Source of the DNA: a bacterium
Lineage (GTDB): Bacteria > Bacillota > Clostridia > Lachnospirales > Lachnospiraceae
Direction: 5' to 3'
NCBI GenBank assembly: GCA_023663725.1
Contig: JAMPGX010000006.1
Coordinates: 1 to 64,000 of the forward strand
Length of the DNA stretch: 64,000 nucleotides
Shown: positions 56,332-64,000 of the stretch, piece by piece
How positions within the stretch are numbered: the stretch's first letter is position 1
Layout of the letters: each line of letters begins with the position of its first letter
Notes under the pieces: model-generated
What the model was told of the DNA's origin: nothing
The model's input: the letters and a program-made list of their open reading frames with translations, nothing else
Databases searched by the model: none
Position numbers and translations under genes: made by a program

Positions 56332-56502
56332 TAAAAAAGTGCGCCGGGAGCCAAGGCTCTCCAAGCCTGCTTTTCCCTGTAAACCACACGACCGCGCAGT
56401 TGGCAGGCAGAGGTTAATATTGGTGAAAAAGAGAAAGTCTACCCTTACGCCACCTGTAACTCTTAGCAAAAAGAGGGAAGGAACAGGTCCCAGAGAAATA
56501 CC

Positions 56503-56925
56503 TTATTTAGATATGCCACTTATATGAAATGCCCGCTTAATCTCTTCAATCATCCGAGCTACCTCATTTAAAGTTCCCACGATATCCGTCATCCTCACTT
56601 TCTCCCCTTCATCTATGACGCCATCCCGCATGATGCTCACCAGATCCTTTGAAATATGATCCATATCCTGCGCATATCCCAGAAACTTCAGTACCAGCCG
56701 GTCCATCTTGGCATCATCCTGAATGGATATCTGATCCTTGATCAGATAATCCGTCGTGACATGAAACAACTCACTGACAGCCACCAGTTTCTCAATCTCT
56801 GGATAAGATGTGCCCAATTCCCATTTTGACACCGTCTGCCTGCTCACCTGCAATTTATCCGCAAGGGAAGCCTGAGACATGCCCGCCTGCGAGCGTAGCG
56901 CATAAATCTTTTCTGCAAAACTCAT
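56503..56925 (-). CDS. XRE-family transcriptional regulator
   Basis: 140 residues. An N-terminal HTH (LRSQAGMSQASLADKLQVSRQTVSKWELGTSYPEIEKLVAVSELF) precedes a short helical C-terminal region (SKDLVSIMRDGVIDEGEKVRM, VARMIEEIKRAF). The frame opens at 57081, but TAAAGGAG is right before the ATG at 56925. Target unknown; it is divergent from cotJA, with a strong inverted repeat between them. Confidence 0.85.
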   Translation of the reverse strand: MSFAEKIYALRSQAGMSQASLADKLQVSRQTVSKWELGTSYPEIEKLVAVSELFHVTTDYLIKDQISIQDDAKMDRLVLKFLGYAQDMDHISKDLVSIMRDGVIDEGEKVRMTDIVGTLNEVARMIEEIKRAFHISGISK

Positions 56926-57005
56926 TGTCTCCTTTATCCTCCTGTACTCATTTGACAATAGTATACCATTTCCCCTCGAAAATAGAAACCAATTATGATA
57001 TACAT

Positions 57006-57044
57006 TTTTTAAAGGCAACGGCAACTGGCAGTTGCCTTTAAAAA
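57006..57044. other. Strong inverted repeat between the XRE gene and cotJ
   Basis: AAAGGCAAC (57011-57019) pairs with GTTGCCTTT (57031-57039), extended by A/T pairs; an inner GGCAACT / AGTTGCC pairing is an alternative. Looks like a bidirectional terminator but lies between divergent genes, so it may be an operator or a relic. Confidence 0.55.
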
Positions 57045-57136
57045 TTTTCTGCAATCCTGAGATCACTATCACCTTCGCCAATGGTACACATCCTCATGCT
57101 ACTTTTTAAAAGCTTTTCACATATATTTTCCTGCAT

Positions 57137-57147
57137 CATACTATAAT
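57137..57147 (+). promoter_or_regulatory. Possible promoter -10 region of cotJABC
   Basis: CATACTAT (57137-57144), overlapping TATAAT (57142-57147), 35-45 bases before cotJA. The first fits a sporulation sigma-E -10; the -35 (CACATATA, 57118-57125) is weak. Confidence 0.35.
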
Positions 57148-57181
57148 ATCAACCAACCCTGCAAAATATGAAAGGAGCACC

Positions 57182-57355
57182 ATGAAAGATTTTGGTTTTG
57201 ACGGCAACTGTGACAAATTCCCAGTGGGCATGGCCTATGTACCCTGGCAGCAGTTTGACAAAATCTGTGACAATCTGGAAGAAGGCTTCCGCGACGGAAC
57301 CATCTTTCCTGAGCTGAATAAACCCTTTACAGGAAGGAGATGTGTGCAATGCTGA
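57182..57355 (+). CDS. cotJA: Spore coat protein CotJA
   Basis: 57 residues, so easily missed. The CotJA core is present: PVGMAYVPWQQFDKICDNLE and GTIFPELNKPF, then a short Cys-containing tail. AAAGGAGCACC precedes the ATG at 57182. The stop overlaps the cotJB start (ATGCTGA), and cotJC follows. B. subtilis CotJA is longer (~80 residues). Marks the organism as a spore former. Confidence 0.85.
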   Translation: MKDFGFDGNCDKFPVGMAYVPWQQFDKICDNLEEGFRDGTIFPELNKPFTGRRCVQC

Positions 57356-57606
57356 GTCAGGAAGGAACGCGTATGTTAAACGATATCCGCATCGTGGACT
57401 TTGTGCTGGTGGATTTATCCCTGTATCTGGACACTCACCCATTTGATCAGGAAGCCATAGAGTACTTTAATCACTATACCAGAATCAAGAACAAGATGAA
57501 CCGAGATTTCTCCATGAGGTATTTTCCACTCACCAAGGATCTTGCGGAGTCTAACAAGGAATGGAGATGGGGCGCTGCTCCTCTTCCATGGGAAGGAGAG
57601 TGTTAA
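57349..57606 (+). CDS. cotJB: Spore coat protein CotJB
   Basis: 85 residues. The CotJB signature IRIVDFVLVDLSLYLDTHPFD, then YFNHYTRIKNKM and a C-terminal WRWGAAPLPWEGEC are clear. GGAAGGAGATG lies before the ATG at 57349, which overlaps the cotJA stop by 7 bases. It is part of the cotJABC operon and needed with CotJC in the spore coat. Confidence 0.9.
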   Translation: MLSQEGTRMLNDIRIVDFVLVDLSLYLDTHPFDQEAIEYFNHYTRIKNKMNRDFSMRYFPLTKDLAESNKEWRWGAAPLPWEGEC

Positions 57607-57609
57607 GCT

Positions 57610-58254
57610 ATGTGGAGTTATGAACGCAGATTGCAATTCCCTGTAAACATCAAGGAGCCCAACGCCCAGCTAGCTCAGGCAATCATCTCTCAGTTCGGCG
57701 GTCCAGACGGTGAGCTGGCCGCCAGCATGCGGTATCTGTCACAGAAATTTGCCACTCCTTACAAAGAGGTGGCTGGACTACTCAATGACATCGGCACGGA
57801 GGAACTGGCCCATCTGGAGATCATCGGCGCCATCGTGTTCCAGCTCACCCGTAACCTGTGCATGGAGGAGATCGAAAAGAGCGGTTTCGACAAGTACTAT
57901 GTAGATCACACGCTGGGGATCTGGCCCCAGGCGGCGGGGGGAATCCCCTTCAACGCCTGCGAGTTCCAGTCCAAGGGCGATATCATCACCGACCTGTTTG
58001 AAGACATGGCCGCCGAGCAGAAAGCCCGCAGCACCTATGACAATATCCTGCGCCTGGTGGACGATCCGGATGTATGCGCTCCCATCCAGTTCCTGAGAGA
58101 GCGGGAAATCGTTCACTTCCAGAGATTCGGTGAAGCTCTGCGCATCACCCAGGATAAGTTAAACAGCAAGAACTTCTACGCATTCAATCCAGGCTTTGAC
58201 CGTTGCAAAGACTGTAATGACACGCCTGTAAACGCTCCCGGATGCGACTGCTAG
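57610..58254 (+). CDS. cotJC: CotJC, manganese-catalase-like spore coat protein
   Basis: 214 residues of the dimanganese catalase/ferritin-like fold. Metal-ligand type Glu and His lie in DIGTEELAHLEIIGAIV and FEDMAAEQKARSTYDN with REREIVHFQRFGEAL. Homologues in Bacillus are a coat protein that can degrade H2O2 in some species. It starts 3 bases after cotJB. The C-terminal Cys-rich tail (CKDCNDTPVNAPGCDC) is notable. A hairpin terminator candidate follows at 58322-58342. Confidence 0.92.
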   Translation: MWSYERRLQFPVNIKEPNAQLAQAIISQFGGPDGELAASMRYLSQKFATPYKEVAGLLNDIGTEELAHLEIIGAIVFQLTRNLCMEEIEKSGFDKYYVDHTLGIWPQAAGGIPFNACEFQSKGDIITDLFEDMAAEQKARSTYDNILRLVDDPDVCAPIQFLREREIVHFQRFGEALRITQDKLNSKNFYAFNPGFDRCKDCNDTPVNAPGCDC

Positions 58255-58321
58255 AGAGAATGGGGTATTGGATAGGGGGATTATCAGTCCCCCTTCCAAA
58301 CCACTGACAAATTAGCTGCTA

Positions 58322-58342
58322 TGAGCAGGGATAATCTGCTCA
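58322..58342 (+). terminator. Candidate terminator after cotJC
   Basis: TGAGCAG and CTGCTCA pair across a 7-base loop, followed by GCTTTATC. A second hairpin (GGGGGA / TCCCCC, 58275-58293) lies just before it. Confidence 0.45.
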
Positions 58343-58393
58343 GCTTTATCCTGTAACCATTCCCGCTCCGGAATAGGTGGGAATCAGTCCTCT

Positions 58394-60259
58394 TCACACA
58401 TAATACTGCGCCTGCGCGTTCCACAGCTCGGCATACTTGCCGCCCCCCGCCAGGAGTCCCTCATGGCTGCCTTTCTCGATCACCTGTCCCTCGTGGAACA
58501 CGGCGATCTCGTCACAGAACCGGCAGGAGGAGAGCCGATGGCTGATATAGATGGCCGTCTTATCCTCCACGATCTCATTTAAGCGGGTATATATTTCATA
58601 CTCCGACAGAGGGTCCAATGCCGCCGTGGGCTCATCCAGCACCAGAAAGGGCGCGTCCCGATACAGGCTCCTGGCGATGGCCAGCTTCTGCTCCTCGCCG
58701 CCGGAGAGCCGTATCCCCTCTTCATCGTCCTCACCCTGATACAACAGAGTCTGCAGGCCCTTCGCCGCCTGTGTCCGATACCACTCCCCAAGCCCAGCTT
58801 TCTCCAGACATTCCACCGCTCTTCCCCCGTCATAGGACAGGCCTGCCGCAATGTTTTCTCCCAGCGGCGCATCCAACAGCTGAAAATCCTGAAACACTAC
58901 AGAGAACACTGACATATACTCCTGATAATCGTATTTCCGGATATTGATGCCATTTAGCAGGATTTCCCCCTCCGTCGGATCATATAGCCTGCACAGCAAC
59001 TTGATAAAGGTGGTCTTGCCGGAGCCGTTCTGTCCCACCACCGCCAACTTCTCTCCCACGTTAAACCGCATGTTCACGTGACGCAGAGCATATTCCTGAC
59101 TGTCCGGATACCGGAAACTCACATCCCGGAATTCCACCTCATACTGCCTGTCGCTCCTCTTTTCCACAGTCAGACTGCCCTGATACATCTCATTGGGAAT
59201 ATCCAGATAATCCAGCACCTGCTTTAAAAATACTGTATTGCCCCGCATCTGTGCCCCCATGGAGAGCAGCTCAGAGATGCCGCCTGCCACGGACAGCAGC
59301 GCCCCCACATATTGCGTCACACTGCCCACGCCAAAGGCGCCGTACCAGGCTTTCAGGCACACATAGAGATAGATGCAGCCCATCATGCACTGGGACAGTC
59401 CGGCAGTGACGGCGCCGATTACACCTGCCAGCCCCCTCTGCAACTGATCAAACACCCCGCCGAGCCCCCAACTGTTCCCCTTATCCAGCATCTCCAGTGC
59501 ATACAGGTCCTGACGGTACATACGGATATCCAGCGCACGCTTGTCCTCCCTGAAAATCATAAAGGCATAAAAGAGGAAAAAGCGATTTCCCGACCGGCCC
59601 GCCTCGGTGGTAGCAAGCTCCGCCTTTATTCTTTTTGCTGCCAGAACAGGAGACAGAATCAGTACCGACACTATCCCTCCCACCGCCAGAATCAGCCCCA
59701 CCTTAAGCAGCGGCAGGTCCTGATACTGAGGCTTCACTGGCAGCGTGAACAGGGACACCGACAGGGCGATACCGCCGCATACCTTGAAGAGTACACCTAT
59801 CAAAGCTGGCAGCATATATGTAAACTGCCATATTCCCCTTCCCCCGTAATTCGATGTCTGTAGAATCTGCGACAGTTGATCGATGCAGCGGGCGTCGTCC
59901 GCCCGGGCAAAGTCCATATTCAGCGTCTTCTCTCCGTAGATCCAGTTAACCCAATATGATTCGGTATATCTCTGGCCCTCCTCCATACGCCGAAGGACCG
60001 AGCCCACAATCCCCAGCACCGCCGTCAGCCCCAAGATCAACAACACCCACCTGGTCAGCATCTCCGGCCGGCGTGCCACCGCCAGCTCATTCAAGAACCT
60101 CGCTGAGCAGTACAGCGGCACATAGGGAGACAGCGCCTCCACGATCCGCGCCGCAAACCGCAGGGTAAAAAAACCTGGCCTGGCTTTCGCGCAGATGCCA
60201 AATATCCGTCTGTTGATCTGCCAGACCTCCCCGAGTGATAGCTTTTTCTCATCGGACAT
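58394..60259 (-). CDS. ABC exporter half-transporter (membrane + ATPase), second of pair
   Basis: 621 residues. A six-helix membrane domain (about 35-350) precedes the ATPase: Walker A GQNGSGKTT, signature LSGGEEQKLAIARSL, Walker B VLDEPTAALD, H-loop SHRLSS. It begins 3 bases after the stop of the first half-transporter, so the two likely form a heterodimer in the membrane. The cargo cannot be told; peptide or drug export is typical near a GHKL kinase. The ATG at 60259 follows GGAGGTATAG. Confidence 0.9.
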   Translation of the reverse strand: MSDEKKLSLGEVWQINRRIFGICAKARPGFFTLRFAARIVEALSPYVPLYCSARFLNELAVARRPEMLTRWVLLILGLTAVLGIVGSVLRRMEEGQRYTESYWVNWIYGEKTLNMDFARADDARCIDQLSQILQTSNYGGRGIWQFTYMLPALIGVLFKVCGGIALSVSLFTLPVKPQYQDLPLLKVGLILAVGGIVSVLILSPVLAAKRIKAELATTEAGRSGNRFFLFYAFMIFREDKRALDIRMYRQDLYALEMLDKGNSWGLGGVFDQLQRGLAGVIGAVTAGLSQCMMGCIYLYVCLKAWYGAFGVGSVTQYVGALLSVAGGISELLSMGAQMRGNTVFLKQVLDYLDIPNEMYQGSLTVEKRSDRQYEVEFRDVSFRYPDSQEYALRHVNMRFNVGEKLAVVGQNGSGKTTFIKLLCRLYDPTEGEILLNGINIRKYDYQEYMSVFSVVFQDFQLLDAPLGENIAAGLSYDGGRAVECLEKAGLGEWYRTQAAKGLQTLLYQGEDDEEGIRLSGGEEQKLAIARSLYRDAPFLVLDEPTAALDPLSEYEIYTRLNEIVEDKTAIYISHRLSSCRFCDEIAVFHEGQVIEKGSHEGLLAGGGKYAELWNAQAQYYV

Positions 60260-60262
60260 TTC

Positions 60263-62113
60263 CTATACCTCCTTCTCTTCCCCGACTTCTCGATAGTACT
60301 TGCTCTGGATCAGGAACAACTCTGCATATCGGCCTCCCAGCTCCATCAGTTCCTCGTGGGTGCCCTCCTCCCGTATCTCTCCATTCTCCAGCAGGAGCAC
60401 CCGATCGCAGAAACGAGTGCTGGCCAGCCGATGAGAAATATATACGCTGGTACGTGCCTGGGACAACTCATTGTACCGCTGATAGATATCCTGCTCCGCC
60501 AGGGCGTCCAGCGCAGCCGTGGGTTCATCCAGCAACAGCACCGGAGCGTCCTTGTACAGCATACGGGCCATCATCAGCCTCTGCAGTTCCCCACCGGAAA
60601 GTTCTACGGCCTCGGGATACACTACTTTCTCCAGCCTGGCATCCAGACCGCCAGGCAGACGCTCTATCCGCTCCCGCACTCCCGCACGCTCCAGACAGGT
60701 CCACACCCTATCCTTCCTGGGGGAACTGCACTGGGCCACATTCTCCGCTATAGAACCGCCCAGAATAGAAAAATCCTGGAATACCGCGCTAAACAATCGA
60801 TAATACTCACGCCGGTCATACTCCCTGATATCTACCCCGTTTAGTAACACCGTCCCCTCATCCGGGTCCAGGAAACCACTGAGCAGCTTGATCAGCGTGG
60901 TCTTACCAGCGCCGTTTGCACCCACCACTGCCAGCTTCTCCCCTGGCTTTACCGTCAGATTGAAGTGGTAAAGTACCGGTTTTTCCGCATTTGGATACCG
61001 ATAGGTCACATTCCGCAATTCAAAAGTACAGCTCCCTCGGCTGTCCAGAACCGGCTTTTTCCCTCCTTCCATCAAAAAGGGCTCCGGGTAATCAATAAAC
61101 TCTCGAATCGCAGATATCTCAATACTCTGTCTGTGCAGATCAGTAAAGCCGCCAAGGATACCAGTGATCCAGGCGGTAAAGCCAGTCACGGCCATAAAAT
61201 ACAGCAGAAACTCTCCCGCAGAGAGCTCTCCTTGCAATGTGATTGCCAACAGATAAGCATAGGCAATACCGTTGCGCAGAATATCTAACGCCAAACCCGC
61301 CATATCCGCCAAAAGATTGCTTATGCCCCGTCGTTTCTGGATATCCTCCGCCAGCCTTAGATACTTGTGATGCATCCCCTCCAGCCACTCTCTCATTCCG
61401 AATATACGCACATCCTTGGCCAGTTTGGAATTACGGACGGCCTGGAGTAAGTCCTCCTCCCTGCGGAAAGGCTCCGCCGCTTCCTCCTGGAAACGATATT
61501 CCTTCTGTACAAAATGATAGCTGATCAGATAACCCAACCCTGTAGTAAACAGAGTAATCAGGATCAGAAAAGGCTGAACCTGCGTGAGCAGCGCCAGATA
61601 GATGCCGAAGCAGATCAGGTTCTCCAGAATGCGGAACATAGTTCTCCAGATCGCCTCCGCCGCCGCTGAACCACTGCCATCGCATGCCTCCATCCCCTGG
61701 CCCCATTTCCCTCGAAATTCCTCGTCCAACAGCAATGGATAGGAACAGCTTCCCACCTTGGCATTAATCCGATTCACCATACATGACCTGGCCACGACCA
61801 GACGAATCCACTGCTGATCCAGATATCCTTTGACGGCGTGGGCCGTGAACAGCCCCAACGCAAAAACGCTCAGCGTTTTAAGCAGCATTTCCAGCGACTG
61901 CCGCTGCTCCAAGAGACGCAACAGCGTGGGCGACAGGTACAGACCGATAACACTGATCACCACGCTGGCCAGTACCTTAGCACTCTGTTGGAACAACAAT
62001 CCCGGCACCTCATCCCTGCTCAACCTTAGCAGGTATCGCATATTGCTGCAAATGCCATACTGTGGCTTGCTCTTTTGGTCTTTACATACTCGCATATCAG
62101 ATTTTTTACTCAT
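60263..62113 (-). CDS. ABC exporter half-transporter (membrane + ATPase), first of pair
   Basis: 616 residues. A six-helix membrane domain (about 30-340) precedes the ATPase: Walker A GANGAGKTT, signature LSGGELQRLMMARML, Walker B LLLDEPTAALD, H-loop SHRLAS. It begins the ABC unit. GGGAGGAGA precedes the ATG at 62113. The promoter region upstream holds two direct repeats at 62207-62236 and a TATAAT at 62150-62155, suggesting control by a response regulator. Partner: the next gene. Confidence 0.9.
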   Translation of the reverse strand: MSKKSDMRVCKDQKSKPQYGICSNMRYLLRLSRDEVPGLLFQQSAKVLASVVISVIGLYLSPTLLRLLEQRQSLEMLLKTLSVFALGLFTAHAVKGYLDQQWIRLVVARSCMVNRINAKVGSCSYPLLLDEEFRGKWGQGMEACDGSGSAAAEAIWRTMFRILENLICFGIYLALLTQVQPFLILITLFTTGLGYLISYHFVQKEYRFQEEAAEPFRREEDLLQAVRNSKLAKDVRIFGMREWLEGMHHKYLRLAEDIQKRRGISNLLADMAGLALDILRNGIAYAYLLAITLQGELSAGEFLLYFMAVTGFTAWITGILGGFTDLHRQSIEISAIREFIDYPEPFLMEGGKKPVLDSRGSCTFELRNVTYRYPNAEKPVLYHFNLTVKPGEKLAVVGANGAGKTTLIKLLSGFLDPDEGTVLLNGVDIREYDRREYYRLFSAVFQDFSILGGSIAENVAQCSSPRKDRVWTCLERAGVRERIERLPGGLDARLEKVVYPEAVELSGGELQRLMMARMLYKDAPVLLLDEPTAALDALAEQDIYQRYNELSQARTSVYISHRLASTRFCDRVLLLENGEIREEGTHEELMELGGRYAELFLIQSKYYREVGEEKEV

Positions 62114-62149
62114 GATGCTCTCCTCCCAACTTGTGATATGGCGAATTAC

Positions 62150-62236
62150 ATTATAATTCTTAATCTGTGCTTAGCATATCACAAAAAAACAAAGGCATTA
62201 CATTTCGGGGACGAAATGTATGCCCTTGGGGACGAA
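62150..62236 (-). promoter_or_regulatory. Activator-dependent promoter with two direct repeats upstream of the ABC genes
   Basis: GGGGACGAA occurs at 62207-62215 and again at 62228-62236, exactly 21 bases (two turns) apart. A TATAAT (62150-62155) lies ~50-85 bases downstream on the minus strand without a good -35. The first repeat is also the core of a palindrome (CATTTCG / CGAAATG). This geometry is typical of LytTR-type regulator sites; the assignment is inference. Confidence 0.5.
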
Positions 62237-62255
62237 TGTCATTTTGATAGCTAAG

Positions 62256-62918
62256 TTATTGGGGCAATAGAACTTCTGTGGTAAAGGCTCCGTCCTCACT
62301 TCCCCGTCGGATATACCCCTGATACCGCTCGATGATCGTGTCAATGCGCACCAGACCATAGCCATGGCCCTGGCCCTTAGTGCTGGCAAAACGCCCGTTC
62401 TCCTGCCGTTGCTGCTTCTTCTGCGCTGTGGTATTGGTGAGGGAGATATAGAGCTGGGTATTCTTCATCTCCATATAGATGCGAATCATCCGCTCCTCCT
62501 TGGGTAGCTGCATGCAGGCCTCAATAGCATTGTCAAACAGATTCCCCAGGATGATACACAGATCGACGCCGGACGCTGTCAAGGTCACCGGCACATGGGC
62601 GTCTGCACGCACCTGAATATCCTTGGACCTGGCAAGAGATATCTTGCTGTTTAGGATGATATCCGTCATCCGATTGCCGGTCTTCAGGGCCAGATCCACC
62701 GTATTTAGGTCCTTCTCCAACCCGTCCAGATACGTCTTGACTGCCTCCAGATCACCCAGTTCGGCATAATTCTTCAGCACCTGGATATGGTTGCGGTAAT
62801 CGTGCCGCCATCCCCGGGTCTGATTGTACATATTCTCCACCTCGGCATAATGAGTGGAAAGCAGATCGCCCTGATAACGGGCGATCCGCCTGTCAATGAT
62901 CCTGTCCAAGATAGACAT
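62256..62918 (-). CDS. Cytosolic GHKL-family histidine kinase
   Basis: 220 residues, without membrane segments. The phosphoacceptor His lies in WRHDYRNHIQVLKNYAE, the N box is IILGNLFDNAIEAC and the G box is GQGHGYGLVRI. It resembles AgrC/NatK-type kinases that pair with LytTR regulators, but the usual membrane sensor is absent. Its ribosome-binding site (TAGGAGAG) is in the 3' end of the Rpn-family gene, 6 bases away. No response regulator is in the window; it may lie beyond 64 kb. Confidence 0.85.
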   Translation of the reverse strand: MSILDRIIDRRIARYQGDLLSTHYAEVENMYNQTRGWRHDYRNHIQVLKNYAELGDLEAVKTYLDGLEKDLNTVDLALKTGNRMTDIILNSKISLARSKDIQVRADAHVPVTLTASGVDLCIILGNLFDNAIEACMQLPKEERMIRIYMEMKNTQLYISLTNTTAQKKQQRQENGRFASTKGQGHGYGLVRIDTIIERYQGYIRRGSEDGAFTTEVLLPQ

Positions 62919-62924
62919 GGTGCC

Positions 62925-64000
62925 TTACTCTCCTAACAGCATTGCCATTTTCTCCGATACCTGTCTGGCATCCATCGCAAAATGCTGCATGACTGATTTC
63001 CGGATATCTTCATCACTGCTTCCCTGCCTCATCATACGCAGCATATGTGTGGCTATCGCTTGATTCAACTGAGCCTCTTCCGCTTCAAATCGAAACTCTT
63101 CCGCTTTATTCCGAAACTCTTCCGCCTCATTCCGAGCCTCTTCCGCTTTATTCCGAAACTCTTCCGCTTCATTCCGAGCCTCTTCCGCTTCATTCCGAGC
63201 CTCTTCCGCTTCATTCCGAAACTCTTCCGCCTTCTGCCGCTCAACAGCCACTTTTCTTCTTTCTTCCTGAATATCCAATTTCGCATTCTCAAATAACAAG
63301 CCCATTTTACGCTCCTTTATCTTGGCGACTGCGCCTTCCACCTCATTCTCCGGCAGATTCATATGATAGAGCAACGCCCGCAGCACATCGGACAGTATTC
63401 CCAGAAGATGCTCCGGCGTATCTTTCAGAATATGCTCTAACTGTTCTTCAGGAATATCGGTAAACGCCGACATATCCTCATAGGTCTGAATCTTGCCAAA
63501 CAACATTGCCAGCGATATTTCATCCCCCTTCGCCAGCAGCTCCTCATTGCTGTAGTCCTGCAGCGTTACCAGTTGATACTGGAAATGTGGCAGATATTTA
63601 CCCAAGAGCTTTCCGCAGAGTATCTTGTCAGCCAGATCCGTGGACGCCGTCCATCTGTCTGTACCCTCGTAATACACAATAGGCAGAATCGGCGGATACC
63701 GAAACTCTTTCCGCCTGCTGATACCCGGCCAAACTCTATCCATCTCCTTCTCGTAATCCTCCCAGATATGGACCATGTACCGCAGCAGTTGCATAACCAC
63801 ATTATACTCTACTTTGGTCTTATGTTCAACCAGAGAAATGACGTAAAGTGGCAGTCCTAGCGGGTCGTCTGCGTCCTGTGCCGGCAAATACCGTGAGAGA
63901 TTCACACGCTTGACTGTATCGCTGTTCCGCTCCGTACTATACAGAGGAACATAACGCTCGGACACATCCTCAATATCTTCAGGCTGGATATACCGCAAAA
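62925..64000 (-). CDS. Rpn-family PD-(D/E)XK nuclease/transposase-like protein, partial
   Basis: At least 357 residues; the N terminus lies beyond the window, since the frame runs to the edge and the usual Rpn start is not seen. The nuclease fold shows in LPLYVISLVEHKTKVEYNVVMQLLRYMVHIW (Glu-x-Lys). The C-terminal half is a run of eight 7-residue units (AEEFRNK, AEEARNE types), a coiled coil, then a short tail. Rpn proteins promote recombination and are common in Clostridia. It precedes the GHKL kinase directly. Confidence 0.85.
   Translation of the reverse strand, partial: LRYIQPEDIEDVSERYVPLYSTERNSDTVKRVNLSRYLPAQDADDPLGLPLYVISLVEHKTKVEYNVVMQLLRYMVHIWEDYEKEMDRVWPGISRRKEFRYPPILPIVYYEGTDRWTASTDLADKILCGKLLGKYLPHFQYQLVTLQDYSNEELLAKGDEISLAMLFGKIQTYEDMSAFTDIPEEQLEHILKDTPEHLLGILSDVLRALLYHMNLPENEVEGAVAKIKERKMGLLFENAKLDIQEERRKVAVERQKAEEFRNEAEEARNEAEEARNEAEEFRNKAEEARNEAEEFRNKAEEFRFEAEEAQLNQAIATHMLRMMRQGSSDEDIRKSVMQHFAMDARQVSEKMAMLLGE
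63073..63240 (-). repeat. Tandem 21-bp coding repeats in the Rpn-family gene
   Basis: About eight units encode heptads AEE-A/F-R-N/F-E/K. They form the coiled-coil part of the protein; boundaries approximate. Confidence 0.8.

Overview
The window looks like the chromosome of a spore-forming, anaerobic Clostridia member, most likely Lachnospiraceae. This is inferred from gene content: a cotJABC spore-coat cluster, the redox regulator Rex, a Re-type citrate synthase with NADP-type isocitrate dehydrogenase, a monomeric group-B-like [FeFe]-hydrogenase, FeoA/FeoB, BspA-type surface proteins with a class B sortase, GHKL kinase and Rpn/PD-(D/E)XK genes. Almost all genes are on the minus strand. The plus-strand exceptions are aroC, a DUF1292 gene, cotJABC and a transposase relic. 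No rRNA, tRNA or CRISPR array was seen.

Layout by region. 0-4 kb: an ECF-like sigma factor with a long C-terminal extension, an exported GH13 amylase lipoprotein and a coiled-coil repeat protein. 4-14.4 kb: an accessory island built by segmental duplication, holding two nearly identical solute-binding-like lipoproteins, a zinc-ribbon membrane protein, a small secreted Cys/His-rich protein and a large HTH regulator. Each copy has lost different genes, and an IS1634-like transposase relic lies at the junction. 14.5-24.9 kb: housekeeping (TepA/ClpP-like protease, Und-P glycosyltransferase pair, YebC/PmpR, CorC/HlyC, MazF, alanine racemase, NAD(P)HX repair, Rex). 25-28.5 kb: a 2-oxoglutarate-forming cluster (Re-citrate synthase, GntR/FadR regulator, isocitrate dehydrogenase). 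28.5-38.3 kb: an S8 protease, two BspA-like LRR surface proteins and their sortase. 38.5-51.3 kb: YajC, Tgt, VanY-like peptidase, AroC, lactonase-family propeller, a Cys-rich miniprotein, a GH13 protein that lacks the catalytic residues, DUF1292, a UvrD-like helicase, GltX and the hydrogenase. 51.4-64 kb: a second coiled-coil repeat protein, a GNAT relic, feoA-lipoprotein-feoB, an XRE regulator, cotJABC, two ABC exporter half-transporters, a GHKL kinase and an Rpn-family gene cut by the window end.

How the genes fit together. Surface proteins and sortase form one co-directional unit with a shared promoter candidate. Re-citrate synthase and isocitrate dehydrogenase would supply 2-oxoglutarate for glutamate, with a GntR regulator between them. 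Rex, hydrogenase and Feo are consistent with fermentative redox and iron handling. The most unusual parts are the duplicated regulator / secreted peptide / binding-lipoprotein / zinc-ribbon locus, with base-paired changes between copies, and the apparently catalytically dead GlgX-like protein. Many ORFs open upstream of their real starts; promoters and ribosome-binding sites inside the nominal reading frames were used to shorten them.
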